From a virus, in IMG/VR virus record IMGVR_UViG_3300023180_000124, positions 1 through 42,976 of that record: a stretch of DNA of 42,976 nt. One strand, given 5' to 3'. The notes beneath the pieces were generated by a model that did no database searches, had not been told where the DNA came from, and saw nothing but the letters and a program-made list of their open reading frames with translations. Numbering within the stretch: the stretch's first letter is position 1; every line of letters begins with the position of its first letter. Both the position numbers and the translations under genes were made by a program. Below, piece after piece: positions 25,701 to 34,200 of the stretch.

Positions 25701-27647
25701 GTCTACTCTATAGACAAAGATCAGGGAGTTGTCATTAAGACCACCAATACCACCTGCTTTAGAAGCACGATAATAGACACCATTGCCCGTAAAGAGACCA
25801 TGGTTCGGGAAGTAAATGGTGTCATCATTTATAGAAACTCTACTGGTGAACAGAGTATGTTCATCACCAGCACCTTCGTCACTCAGGTTTCTAATACCAG
25901 TTGTAGTCTGGAGACTTGTGGCATCCAGCCAAGTGTCATACAACTCGATAGTATTCTCATTAATAACACGAACAAAATAAGTGGTGTTATTAGTCAGACC
26001 CTCAACCGCAGCACCGTCTTCATTCTGAACTTGATAGATTACCTTGGCGCCAGTGTACAATCTATGAAGTGGGATTGTAATCCTGTTGTCAGTGGTATCA
26101 ATAACATTAGTAAGATCTCTACCATCAAAGCGCAGAATCTCAGTTTCAGAACTGACAACGTGCTGATATCTCTGGTGCTTAATAACTTCAGTTTCAGGTC
26201 TCTGCGATTCTCGGTCAGAAACGTCAAGGGAGTCAGATGGAGAAGCACCTGTCTTAACGATGTTGGCGTAGATGTCAGCATAGTACAGTTTTTCAGCCAA
26301 CAGGAATGTTGACTGGTCATCACTCATCAGTACCTGAATAGTACCAGAAGAATATGGAGAGGCAGTAGGACCAGTGAATACTACAGATTCAATGATACCT
26401 CTGGAGGAGGACGAACCACCCTCAACGGCATAACCTACAAGAAGTGTGGTGTTATCACCAGTGTGGTTCTCAAAGGTAATAGCAAAAATGTTACGACCTT
26501 GGTTGCCAAGACCAGGAGAGAACGAGAATGGCTCAAGATCAGGTTCGTAGTAGAGACGCTGTTTGTCGTCAAATACGTAAGCGTACTTCCAGGTCCAGTC
26601 GGGAGATCCTGTATTGTCAAGGTGGTCTCTGAATACAACGCCAGCAGCATACGTCTCGTTAGACGCTTTGATCATGTGGCGATCCTGGTTCAGAGGACGC
26701 AGGATAACACGACGGAGGTTATCACCGATCAGTGAGCAGTTATAAGGCAGAGAGATCGGGTTGTCTTCAATATAGTCACCACCAGAACAGATGATGGACA
26801 CGTACTCAGGTACTTCAGTGTCCTGCTGGAGGGAGTAGGCAATCTGTGCTGCCTTCTTAATAGTACGAACTGGCTTAGCAGCGGAACGACCATCGTTATC
26901 GTCGTCACCGATACCAGGAACCGAAGATACGTATACACGACCGCCGTTATCGGCAGTAGCAACGTCATATACGAACTTGGTTGTAGCAATTCTATTATTC
27001 TGTGTCTGACGTGGAGGGTTGTCAGCAGTAGGATAGTAGATCGTACCGAAGTCATCTGCGGTAGGATCAGTTTCCTCAAAGTTAATAAGGTTAGGACCAC
27101 GCAGATCCAGACCCTTGGTTACAAACTCGTTGGTAACATCCAGGTTTCTGATTTGCGCTGTATCAGAAATGATGGATCGAGTAGTTCTGATCTGACCTTC
27201 AACGTCGAGGTCAAACTCAGGGTTGGTGTTGTTAATACCAACACGAATATTTCCAGTAGGACCTTTGTTGATGAACAGAGCATCATCTTCGTTGGCACCA
27301 GTACCAACGGTGAACGCCATGGAGTCAGTGGCGTTAAGAACAAAGGATCTTACCAGACGATAAGAGCAAGCTGTAGCCGCCTCAATGAAATTCTGACCAG
27401 TGCCAAGAATGGTAAAGGTATCATCATCAATTACATTGATGAGGTGCTGACCATCTGGGATAGTTCTAAGAAGGGCGTCTTCGCCAAACTTAATGTAGAT
27501 TCTATCCTGATCATTTAATCTATGAGCAATCGAAGTAACAGTGACGATACCATTAGCTCTACCATAAGTGGCGGAAGTCCAGGGACCCTGTGGGACTAGA
27601 CCACTACCTTCAAGTCTCTGTTGTGAAGAATTAAGGCGTAAGCTCAT
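16746..27647 (-). CDS. Giant fibre-like virion structural protein (3,633 aa)
   Basis: One of two giant proteins here and larger than any T4 fibre protein. Residues about 232-316 hold a right-handed beta-helix start (GGRVYVSSVPGIGDDDNDG, then SIICSGGDYIEDNPISLPYN), like pectin-lyase folds. Residues about 1105-1640 contain four helical repeats opening with Q[A/D/Q]CIDD. About 2316-2380 has GSGY..AP repeats. From about 2520 to the end there are fibre-type motifs: [I/L]DPQRLA twice, and repeated xDxxDG segments (ADKLDGNEGSFYQ near 2829, ADYLDGKQG near 2989, AHYVDGYIQ near 3228, ADLLDGYQA near 3469). The C-terminus ends GVTIQVASGGAWVIL. A long tail fibre or whisker role is likely. No catalytic site is visible. 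Adhesin genes follow immediately. Confidence 0.85.
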   Translation of the reverse strand: MSLRLNSSQQRLEGSGLVPQGPWTSATYGRANGIVTVTSIAHRLNDQDRIYIKFGEDALLRTIPDGQHLINVIDDDTFTILGTGQNFIEAATACSYRLVRSFVLNATDSMAFTVGTGANEDDALFINKGPTGNIRVGINNTNPEFDLDVEGQIRTTRSIISDTAQIRNLDVTNEFVTKGLDLRGPNLINFEETDPTADDFGTIYYPTADNPPRQTQNNRIATTKFVYDVATADNGGRVYVSSVPGIGDDDNDGRSAAKPVRTIKKAAQIAYSLQQDTEVPEYVSIICSGGDYIEDNPISLPYNCSLIGDNLRRVILRPLNQDRHMIKASNETYAAGVVFRDHLDNTGSPDWTWKYAYVFDDKQRLYYEPDLEPFSFSPGLGNQGRNIFAITFENHTGDNTTLLVGYAVEGGSSSSRGIIESVVFTGPTASPYSSGTIQVLMSDDQSTFLLAEKLYYADIYANIVKTGASPSDSLDVSDRESQRPETEVIKHQRYQHVVSSETEILRFDGRDLTNVIDTTDNRITIPLHRLYTGAKVIYQVQNEDGAAVEGLTNNTTYFVRVINENTIELYDTWLDATSLQTTTGIRNLSDEGAGDEHTLFTSRVSINDDTIYFPNHGLFTGNGVYYRASKAGGIGGLNDNSLIFVYRVDSHHFKLANTQADATNKNIAGEDAPVILPLTSEGIGYQRFEKALNVVDIASVTTDVATQQEYNGIIFEVTGASRVIEGINFVGHDYEVGQEVHIYGMPYTALSFGSGASATYTQTANQITVTVSNTDPTVMNVLWPNLKTLGPVGGKGVGVRMVFDDAGNTGHINKSFHIATYQDGTLAQTQSDFGAYLGSPSNLGAGVARYNSSTNEVYFVLRAVDSATRSGSVTVFDNLGDFNGRKYVTHRIERADGYSLKFVTRGSCSRLAVALDPSGDQQVCSATNYALMSLRNSPYAFDKVEFGASIQESAKQRDAAETINNNLNFIAEESYAYVKSQYNAGTNTSFSRTGSYTCVGNVMTVVAPRGHGVFAKSSYAFNFSGATQDGAYIVDDCVDHRIFTIILPSASTDSGTVTITVPAPWQTPNSVPPVDRNGDGTSMILANKQLIAQEAVARMLLNNPTFSIPTGNQACIDDAIDFLEAMAYNLAYGGNDQVYDAAKYYVQGAHVVGEEDESVEVFEQARDLAIQAMRNETISIQGSHGLTQIKDFTISPDSAQSGVGDRFGDARNLIYKNKQFIAEIAVGRMMANIPYEIVDSRHMDAHDLIIANVDFIAAEAYEVELAADPTLTTPTGDPQDCIDDVADVLRAIAFNVQHGSNNQVWDAANLYVGTPHLDGEEAKSIAIMNHARDIAKLVITNRTHTKLGSHDFDQVFDTTITHDQSAAGGAYSAADCANVQSTIDTLFGIVTDAIQNDTLAGVTKTTPAPFSVPTGNQACIDDIINILEVTSWNTAMGGNDFTYDAAQLYISGAHVAGEENHSIYAFRQARDIAIECFQNELVSVGGYTNLTQYRDLTITQDTGLPICANVIAAFTALMNIVEVAVDTNSLSTVTRTLSYANRCSDTAAAITSLTAIVTDAIGSTGSPGNLNGVTRTYPVGDQQCIDDVYHVLRSWMYDMRYGGNSKTIEAAQKYLQGTSINYVTNEVPQTREVYEKAKDMSILAIRNQLPQGNFSQIAPFHNASTTVDSNQPECGASINFLTGLYTILDDALTTAGTSLSSVTLTEPSSLLRDDSGLKRVPMLSDNLDLPVIEASPYIQNASLISFLGASGAEIDGAKVATPNVPRPGVFLDGNGVERPTFPPQGKSMVANAFTIISVNGGVGYNILNDGYTQLVSVFVIFGGDGVIVQSGGYASLTNSASNFGTRALKATGYRSEAYEFDVGTVTQVRNQTDNNGAQTGRQIIEVGGPMTNFPVEDYIIKFDGFVNSDPSKEYFILGTEKLSGSIGTQITANITTNDGLGLDLIRTSDGTNVSFQNGNLDLLNNAVIRLHRPSVCNSSSHTWEYVGAGDTYNALPQNGGVGIPANEAVEEAYGQVYTSGTNEFGDFKVGDFVTIFNRTGSISFVGTVSISELSSIKIVGGSITVTGFSDSDELGGAFASDSLLPTQAAVKDYITNKLGPYLNQPYSTNAVPSALVQLTTSGKINIEQIPALRPFNITSVTSTAERLAIEDASAGDIAIETTSTSFQIAPSSVDIVNNVITIPSHGLNTGDILTYFQGTSNIGNLADGANYYVIQHAVGANTTDYIKLATSLADAQAGTERNLTSQGTGTHVLRTEGAAISYILENDLDTMFAAFTPNSQYVFNNNSLLVGSQTTAQVIVTNYEGGVVRDILIDDPGSGYATAPGITIGAPPSGVQATATCTITNGQVASITITNPGSGYYTAPTVSFTGAPTGGTTATAQGNAARIEARLYVDLANNIKLSDIDFLLDEANVTVASGVYTHDTFDITITETNHGFSQGDTVYLEFTSGSSTSGFYAIDTIVNANEYTVVAQTALLTSGNYNRKRIVDLTRVVNTSASNAQNWTQLSSTNIDASNIVAGVIDPQRLADTGVANSFTFLRGDASFQYAVQSIKFTTDDVLVGESSIQDNSYIERVDIINPGSGYTVGTYQNIPMVGGNVQISDAGVARATYTVSDVVTGGIVDSVSNLNFVPGSYTPNSTFDVGASNTDGAGLGVQIRFLTDSVGDISVDIILDGGSGYSGGDTLEFDGPLFGGTVQQGVTLSVSTLTSSTTFGAISSVSVVTPGTGYNSDFTLTVPSELGQPAVAGSLTAVKGTLSRYYGNTSIDLLKANNLTPTTLQAGGSVFGNYGIAKFRKPAAEQALANQDLGGFVITTNGEVTIDQGPGSKLNADKLDGNEGSFYQNATNLTEGILDPQRLANTTYNISISGTADYSNTLFCETTAPSSANASLVSAANVGTQLALRSNSVTGIPTDAGGTRAGIMTFRRSATGNSVAQLAFSATDNLYLRGNSDTGTVYGQWAKVWHSENDGAPDPNDPRRGTLPGPDADYLDGKQGLWFQSGYNINDQRTSGVIGDTALPELLGRNKYFADNLYLVASSETYELYIPDYFASTGTAPIGNLSNNGVYTIYSDEAAVNNIGTITVLANGITEVNDSTTGSVYTLVRGTINFVGAFTNKDIKVFGPNPGTKWTVTSSNLLTTGASQVFAMSNTANGALLEIGRTNVVATPTIDFRSGALAADYDVRFEVSGGTAQDGQGVLELKTSSFTLNGNTVWHSGNDGATSQLDAHYVDGYIQSATNTANALVRRDASSNIFVSDITADQGIFANTGESILQLADGNGINLGKAGTNNLSIRGRQDTNSGYVQFGNDGKSLGFNGTHLSYGTIYFRNDRIGIGDSDPAQSLTSTGNAVFGTTSRSANTFVRALAGDSNQAGFEAYGNSQGTGYLFVGQDSAYGGGIAYNGDNSPASFGSEQGDDITFYRRDNGTDTRVMKYRYNDSTVHFFGQIRSRVATGTAPVSTDSTTVCTNLNADLLDGYQANNLPYLSSQVNTWINDAGGQPRFYFSNNSHTYFRTGNDFFFRNDSDNTFASWDQGGRCHFHEPGSNSIQSSYRVQITGDNGLNINASEGLSSGQKSTVLRASGDKQYLDSYGIIKRNRNNIGESITINNGDSCGSFGPITINSGVTIQVASGGAWVIL
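16796..16803 (-). promoter_or_regulatory. T4-type late promoter TATAAATA inside the giant gene
   Basis: The minus strand reads CTATAAATAGT, an exact match to the T4 late octamer, within the last 20 codons of the 3,633-residue gene (encoding TINSGV). It is 59 nt upstream of the first glycine-rich gene, so it can start transcripts for the three adhesins on their own. A match inside coding sequence could be chance, but the position is right. Confidence 0.7.
22620..24320 (-). repeat. Four CIDD-type helical repeats in the giant fibre-like protein
   Basis: Four coding repeats, 140-167 residues apart, each opening with QACIDD, QDCIDD, QACIDD or QQCIDD and followed by a predicted helix, the pattern GGN[D/S]..[Y/T].AA..Y (GSNNQVWDAANLY in the second), a G..[H/S]-type turn, and a second helix [Q/H/K]A[R/K]D[I/L/M][A/S]. 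The first three copies share GEE in the turn, which the fourth replaces. Boundaries are approximate. Confidence 0.75.
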
Positions 27648-27665
27648 CTAAGGATACTCCGAAAT

Positions 27666-28205
27666 TTATGCTGATGTTACATTTGTGATTTCAATCATCG
27701 CAAGCCATTTTACAGTAGAGGTATTAGTTACCGTCTCAACATCATAACTAAAGAAAGCTGCTGCCCCAATTTGGAAAGCAACAGGAGTGTAGTCCCAGGT
27801 TTCGATTCCAGGAAGGTGTTCGTGGATAACCGTCTTGTAACTACCCTGAAGGGTTGGAACTCCACTAGCATCAACAGTTACTACAGATTCGTCAATACCC
27901 GCAAGGATGTAGGTATTGTCGTTTGCTTCCTGTCCGAAAATTTTAGCCTTAATAAAGGCTACACTATTATGACCAAGGGAAGGAGTATTGGTAGCAATAT
28001 TTGTACTTCCGTCAAGGCTAAGGCGAAGAACCGTATTCGCGGGGTCTGTAGTTCTTTTAGCAATGTACAAATCGTTTGAAGCATCGCTAAAATTATCACT
28101 AACCATATGGATGGCTGAGATGTTTTTAAGCTCGAACTCGGTGTTAAGCACCTCGGTCGAACCTACGGCAAACCCCCCTACCGATGAAAAGTTCTTAATC
28201 GCCAT
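27666..28205 (-). CDS. Uncharacterised virion-region protein (179 aa)
   Basis: A 179-residue protein starting MAIKNFSSVGGFAVGSTEVL. The predicted content is mostly beta strand with hydrophobic alternation (NDLYIAKRTTDPANTVLRLS, then NTYILAGIDESVVTVD) and a C-terminal VKWLAMIEITNVTSA. I do not recognise a family. It sits between the two giant fibre-like genes and has an exact late promoter 21 nt upstream of its ATG, overlapping the end of the preceding gene, with AAAGG between promoter and ATG. Its own promoter suggests it is needed in many copies, for example as a structural protein (inference). The 3,633-residue gene follows after 18 nt. Confidence 0.75.
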   Translation of the reverse strand: MAIKNFSSVGGFAVGSTEVLNTEFELKNISAIHMVSDNFSDASNDLYIAKRTTDPANTVLRLSLDGSTNIATNTPSLGHNSVAFIKAKIFGQEANDNTYILAGIDESVVTVDASGVPTLQGSYKTVIHEHLPGIETWDYTPVAFQIGAAAFFSYDVETVTNTSTVKWLAMIEITNVTSA

Positions 28206-28225
28206 TTTTTTAGGTTACCTTTCGT

Positions 28226-28233
28226 TATTTATA
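28226..28233 (-). promoter_or_regulatory. T4-type late promoter TATAAATA
   Basis: The minus strand reads TATAAATAACG. The octamer overlaps the last codons and stop (28229-28231) of the 2,394-residue gene and lies 21 nt upstream of the ATG of the 179-residue gene, giving a very short leader that contains AAAGG. Confidence 0.8.
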
Positions 28234-31200
28234 CTTTGACTTTAGTGGTAGTGAATCTACCAGTAAAGGTTGAAGAAGAGGTTGCCTGCGACGATTTAGC
28301 CAAGGAAATTTGGACGTTATTGCCAGCAACCGAGACGGAAGCATCCATCAAATCATTATCAGATGTAATGGAGTTTGTGACCGTAGCATGTGCTACTGTA
28401 CCGCTAGCGGCACACACAGTTGTTACTTCAAACATGTGTACCTTACCGTCATCACTCTCAAGAGTGATTAAAGTCTTAGCACCCTTATACTGAGTCTTCT
28501 CAAACTGGGTGATAGTTACGGTTGTGGAGAAGGAAGTAATTTCACCACCTTCAACTCTGGCATCATTAAGTTCTACAAAAGAAGCCGTAGAATCGAGTAC
28601 GGTTAGATAGTCAACGCCACCAGTTGCGTATGCTCTATTTACCTTCAGTCTAGCATCCGCTTGATTGGAATCCAGATTAAGGAACTGCTTATCACCATTA
28701 AGGTTAAAGCGAAGTTCACTTTGGATAGCACTAATCTTACCGTGTGCGGTATCTGGATTGCTAATTGTGGCAACTGTGAAGGTAACATCAGTACCAACAG
28801 CGCCACCAAGAAGACCACCAGGAATAGTGATGATCTCGCCAACTTCATAGTTAATACCACCAGTGGAAATAGTGATACTTGTAATTCCACCGCTGGCATT
28901 TGTGATTACATTGAAAGCAGCACCAGAACCAGCGAACTCAGAGATGCCACCAATAGCGCTGAATGTCTGGGAGGGACTGTAAACATTACCAGCGCTATTG
29001 AAGGACCCAGCAGAAGCACCGAGAGATCCATCATTAAATGTGGCAACGGTACCAGCGGCTAACTGATTCTTAATGTACAGACCACCAGTGATTTCAAGAT
29101 CCTTGGTAGTTCTTACCTTGACAACAGATGTTCCCTTACGTTGTACATCTAAAGTGTCAAGACCAGTTGTACCATTAATGGAAAGGGTACCTTCAACATC
29201 AATGGTGCGAGTAGATTTAAGAGTAAATCTATTTTGATCAATACTAAGACTATTGATACCAGCGTTATAGAACTGGAAAGTATCTTCGTCAGAACCAGGA
29301 GTTACTTCTGTAAGAATGTAGGTGTCCTGGTCAACGTCACGAACACCACCCAGGGATACAAAGTCAATGCCATTGTAACCTTCAAACTGAGAGGTAGTTG
29401 TGTTGTATCTGATACCACCAACGTAAAGATCGTCAGAGTATGGTCTATCGTTTGTGCTACCTACTGGAACGATAAACGTACCAGTACCATCAACTCTAAC
29501 GTTTCTGCGGTTTTGTGGCTTAATGTCAATACCACTACCACTTACATCAGTAATAGTAACTGTCTGGGAAGGATCCGTACCGATAACGGCAGGGTCAATT
29601 GTGATTGTATCACCAGCAACATAATCTCTACCTCTACTTCCAGCAAGAGCAGTAGTAACACTTGTGATAGTGCCGCCAGTAACAACAACGTCTACCTGAC
29701 CACCAGTACCCCTTCCAGTACCCGTAGCAGTGATGTTGACGTTAGTATAGGAACCATTATTAAATAAAGTTGCTGTGCCACTGGTATCAAGAGAAACCAG
29801 TTCCCCAAAGGAAGACAAAGCCAGAGATTGATTAGACAGTGTGAAGTCATCAATTCTGAATCTGCCACCAAAAGTAAGGTGCCCAGCAAGTTCTGCGTTT
29901 CCACTGTCAAGATCTACCTTGAACAGTTCCGTAGCAGTGCCATCATTAAGAACAAAGTCTTTATCAGTACCACCAACAATAGTTACATTTCCTGTTCCCT
30001 TTGGTTGAAGGGTAATGCCGATATCAGAAGCAGTACCATTACCTTCAATGAGTCCAGTGCTACTAATACTGAGACCAGTAGCAGAACTACCAATTCTTAC
30101 AAGGTTAGTAGTTGGATTTACATCCAGGAGAGGTGATGCGGTTTGAGCCGTTGATCCAACTTGGAATCTAGTTCCAACAGCATAAGTAGAAGGACCAATT
30201 CTACCAGTCTCAACGCCAGCGTGAGCAAGACCAATGATGTCAGTGTCTGCCCAGAACATACCAGTCGTGGGACTGGTGTTGAGAGCCAGAGAAGGAGCAG
30301 CAGCACTACCATCAGCGATAGTGCCAGTCAACTCTTCCAGGAAAGAAGCACCGCCAGACTGAGTGAAAATACCATCAACGGTCATATCACCAGTCAAGGT
30401 GAAGTCACCTGTCTGATCCGTATCACCAGTAGCAGTTGTGGACGCAGCAACTGTGATAGTATCAACGGCAGCATTATCACCAAGAGTCAGGTTACCCTTA
30501 ACAGTAAGATTACCATCAGTTGTAATGTGACCATACTCAGTCTCCATTACAATCTTAGGAACACCAGCACCCAGACTGAGTGTACCTGGCTCATAGGTGG
30601 GATCTTTAGCGCCAGCAACCTTGAACGCTGGATTTACAATAGATCCATCATGAGTTAATTCCCAAACAGCTGTTGTGGTAGTGCTACCAACAGAAATTTG
30701 GAACGTATTGCCGTCGGTTTCGGGATTAATTCTTGGATACAGGACTTCACCTGCGGTGTATCCATAACCTTCGCTGCCCTGAACTACTTCAACGTCTCTT
30801 ACAAAACCAGCATTGCTTACTGTATATGTAAAGTTAGAACCAGATCCACCAACGTTCTGATTATCAACACTCAGAACCATACCAACTTCGTAAGGACCGC
30901 CCGTAAGGCTAATGTTACTTACGTCACTGATAGTTGTATCATTAGCAGCAAGAGTCCAAACAAATCCAGTACCAACTCCACTGGTATCAATGGCAAATGG
31001 ATTGACGGAAACGGTATCACCTACAGCATAGTCAACACCCTGCCCATCGGATTTAATTTCGGTAATCTGACCACCAGAAATGGTAACGTCAGCGGAAAGT
31101 CCAGTACCATAGTTACCAGCAGTACCTGTAGTAATGGTAATGCCACTACCCATGTTGGCATGGTTTGTACAAATATAATCAGCTACTTCACCAGCAGTAC

Positions 31201-34200
31201 CTGGCTTAACGATAATATCAACAAATGCTCCATCAGTTCCTGCTGTTCCATAAGAAACGGCAGCAATGTCAGTGGAAAGAGTTCCACCATCTTCTCTACC
31301 AACCGACAGTGGGTGACCACTGTTGGAAGCATCAGACATATCAAATCTGTAGGTATTACCCTCAACAAATGTGAGAGACTGCTGAGTAACACCATTAATC
31401 TGATATACATTATCAGGAGGAGGTGTACCAGGATTCGAGATTACAGTTACGGTGTAAGTAGCGGCAGGCACGTTGTACATAACGTGACCGTCATACTGAC
31501 CGTCAATATATCCAGAACCAGCATTGGTAATGTTGCCAGTCCAACCATTAACGGTAAAAGTTGCTGTGGCATTACTAGAAGGAGCCCCACCGCCACCAGA
31601 AACATATTCAAGTTCTACATCAGCATATTCGCCAGCAACATATCCACTACCACCATTAGTGATATTACCTGTTACTGACTGAACATTAATAGTAAATCTA
31701 CCATCGTTACCAGCACCACCATAGAACGTTACAGTAGGAGCTGAAGAATAGCAAACACCAAATCCAGTAATATCAATGGAAGAGATGTTTCCTTTCTTTT
31801 TATTCAGAATAGGAGTAAGAACGGCTTCCGTGACTGGAGATCCACCACTCAGTTGATACTGAGGAGCAAAAGCATAACCAGCACCAGGATTAGTTACTAC
31901 TATACCATTATCTTCTATCTGAGCAAGGGGGAAACCAATAGTGGATGTAGCAGCAGCACCAGAACCATAGCTGTCAATAGCAGCATTGGTAAAGCTAATA
32001 GTTGGAGCAGCATTATATCCATCACCTCTACTGTTGATGATGAAACTAGCAACAGGAGATCCAACATAAAGCGTCAGAGTCGCAGCAGTTGTTGGGGACT
32101 GCGATCCATCTTCTTGGACAGCAACACCAGCACCTCTGTCATACAGAGATCCAGGTTCATTGATTGTGACGTTAGTAATAGCGCCGCCAGACACAGTAGC
32201 AGTAGCGGTGGCTTGTACACCATCAAATAGATGAGCTTCGCCGTTACCAGCAGTAGAAGGAGTCAGAGAAATAGCACCGCCACCTTGAGTAGCGGAAACT
32301 TGGAAACTGACACCCGCTCCTGTGAGAGGATCTGAAACTACGTTGACAACGTAATAAAGAGTCCCGTCACTAAGACCAATATTTTGAGATCCAGAGTTTT
32401 GATTGTAGATTACTCTGGTGCCATTACGCATTGGGTGGTTAGCCAATACGATAGCGTTACTGACAATCTCCGTCTCAGTATCAAATGAGAAGTTGCCAGG
32501 AGCATCAACAACAAGACCAGGAGCAGCAGTATACCCTGCGCCGCCGTCGTCTACAGTGATTGCTTGAACATCACCATAGCTGTAAAGAACAGCAGTGACC
32601 GATGGAGCAGATCCCTGAGGATCCTGAGGAGCACTGAAGTTAACGGTTGGTGCGGAAATATAATTATCACCACCAGCGGTTACCGTAGCAGTCTTCAGAG
32701 AACCATCCTGAAGGTCAAGCGACAGAGTAGCAGTACATACTACTGGGGGATTAGTGTCAGCATTAACTGTAGTAGCACCACCAGCATATCCATCACCAGG
32801 GGTGTCTACATTAACAGTAGCAACAATTTCTTTTGATAGATATAGGTTGGTGTCAGATTGTACACCATAACCATTGAACCCACCACGTCTTTGACTTTGA
32901 CCTTCATAGAAACCTAGGTTACCAGCAACATCAGTCTTAAAGTTGGCAGCCTTTGGTTGATCAAAGTAGACAGCCTCAGTAAAGATGGCTTCGGCATTAT
33001 ATACAACGTCCTGGTTACCAGCAGGGTCAAAGATAATATCACCACTTGTAGTGGAGACTGTGTTGCCAGCAAGACGCAGGTTCCCAGTTTCAATATACGC
33101 TGGGAAGATATTTGTAGTACCAGTAGCATCAGACAGGGTGATGCTAGCGGCTTCCTGAGAAGTAGAGGTAGAACTAAAGTTAACGTTACCAGTTTCCTGG
33201 TCAACAATAAAGACGCTACCTACACGGAAGTCACCTTTCTGGTCAGTAGAAGAGTAGAAAACACGACCACCATTAAGTTCAATGACCTCATTACTCTGAG
33301 CAGCAAGAGATCCGTCGTTGGTAAAGTCTTGTCCAGCACCAATATAAGCAAAGTTGTGAGCAGTAAGAAGGAGTTTTACGCCATTGCCTTCAGCAACAAC
33401 ACCCTTATTACCGTAGACGTTTGCCGAAGCAATAGATCTCAGTTCAGCACCAAACTGGTTATAGTCAACCAGAGCAATGCCAGTAGCCGAATCGCCGCCG
33501 TCAGAACGGATATCCTTAATGGCAGATCCAGAGTCTACGAAGATCGTAGAGCCATCATTGGCATTAAAGTGGAGTAGCAGAACTGTAAAGATATCAGTTC
33601 CATACTCAACAGAAGGAGGAGTAAAGTTACCAGTAAATCTAGCAGTGCCTTTACTCAGTCTGATCTCATCAAAGTGACCGCTGTAGTTTCCAGTATTAGA
33701 ATAATCAGCACCGAGTTTAAGACCTTTCTCAGCACCGTAATTATTAGTATCAGTGTAGTTGGAACCTACTTGGTTACCAGCAACAAAGAGCTTTGTAACT
33801 CCATTAAATCTAGCAACAGCTACATGTACCCAGTTGCCAGTTGTAAGAGATCCACCAGAAATCTGAGTTGTGCCACCAACAGCATACTCAACAGTACCAC
33901 CATTGAGTCTCAGAGTTGGAGCAGTGTCAGCAGCAGATCCTCTAAAGTCAAGCAGAGTCTGGGTGCCAGCAAGAGAATTTGGATAGATCCAAGTCTCAAC
34001 GCAGAAGTTAGCAGTACCGAAACCGAAGTCAGCTTCGGAAGCATAGTTAACGTAGTCGCCAGTACCATCAAGTAACAGCGAACCAGTACCAAACTGCTTG
34101 ATAGAATTATCTACCTGAGCGTCAGCATTAGGTACAGCGGTCTTACCACCCTCAACGGTGGTTGTAAATTGACCCTCACCCTTGCCATTCAGGTAAATGT

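Noticed and set aside
25825-25834. TATAAATG inside the giant fibre gene
   Set aside because: It lies deep within a coding region with no gene start downstream, and the last base departs from the consensus.
24978-26312. Plus-strand open frame of 444 codons opposite the giant fibre gene
   Set aside because: It lies wholly antisense to a coherent fibre-like protein, and its translation is a Ser/Thr/Asn/Val-rich string with no motif. It is a product of the codon bias of the real gene. The same applies to long plus-strand frames at 35640-36836, 30698-31678, 23148-24092 and 776-1483.
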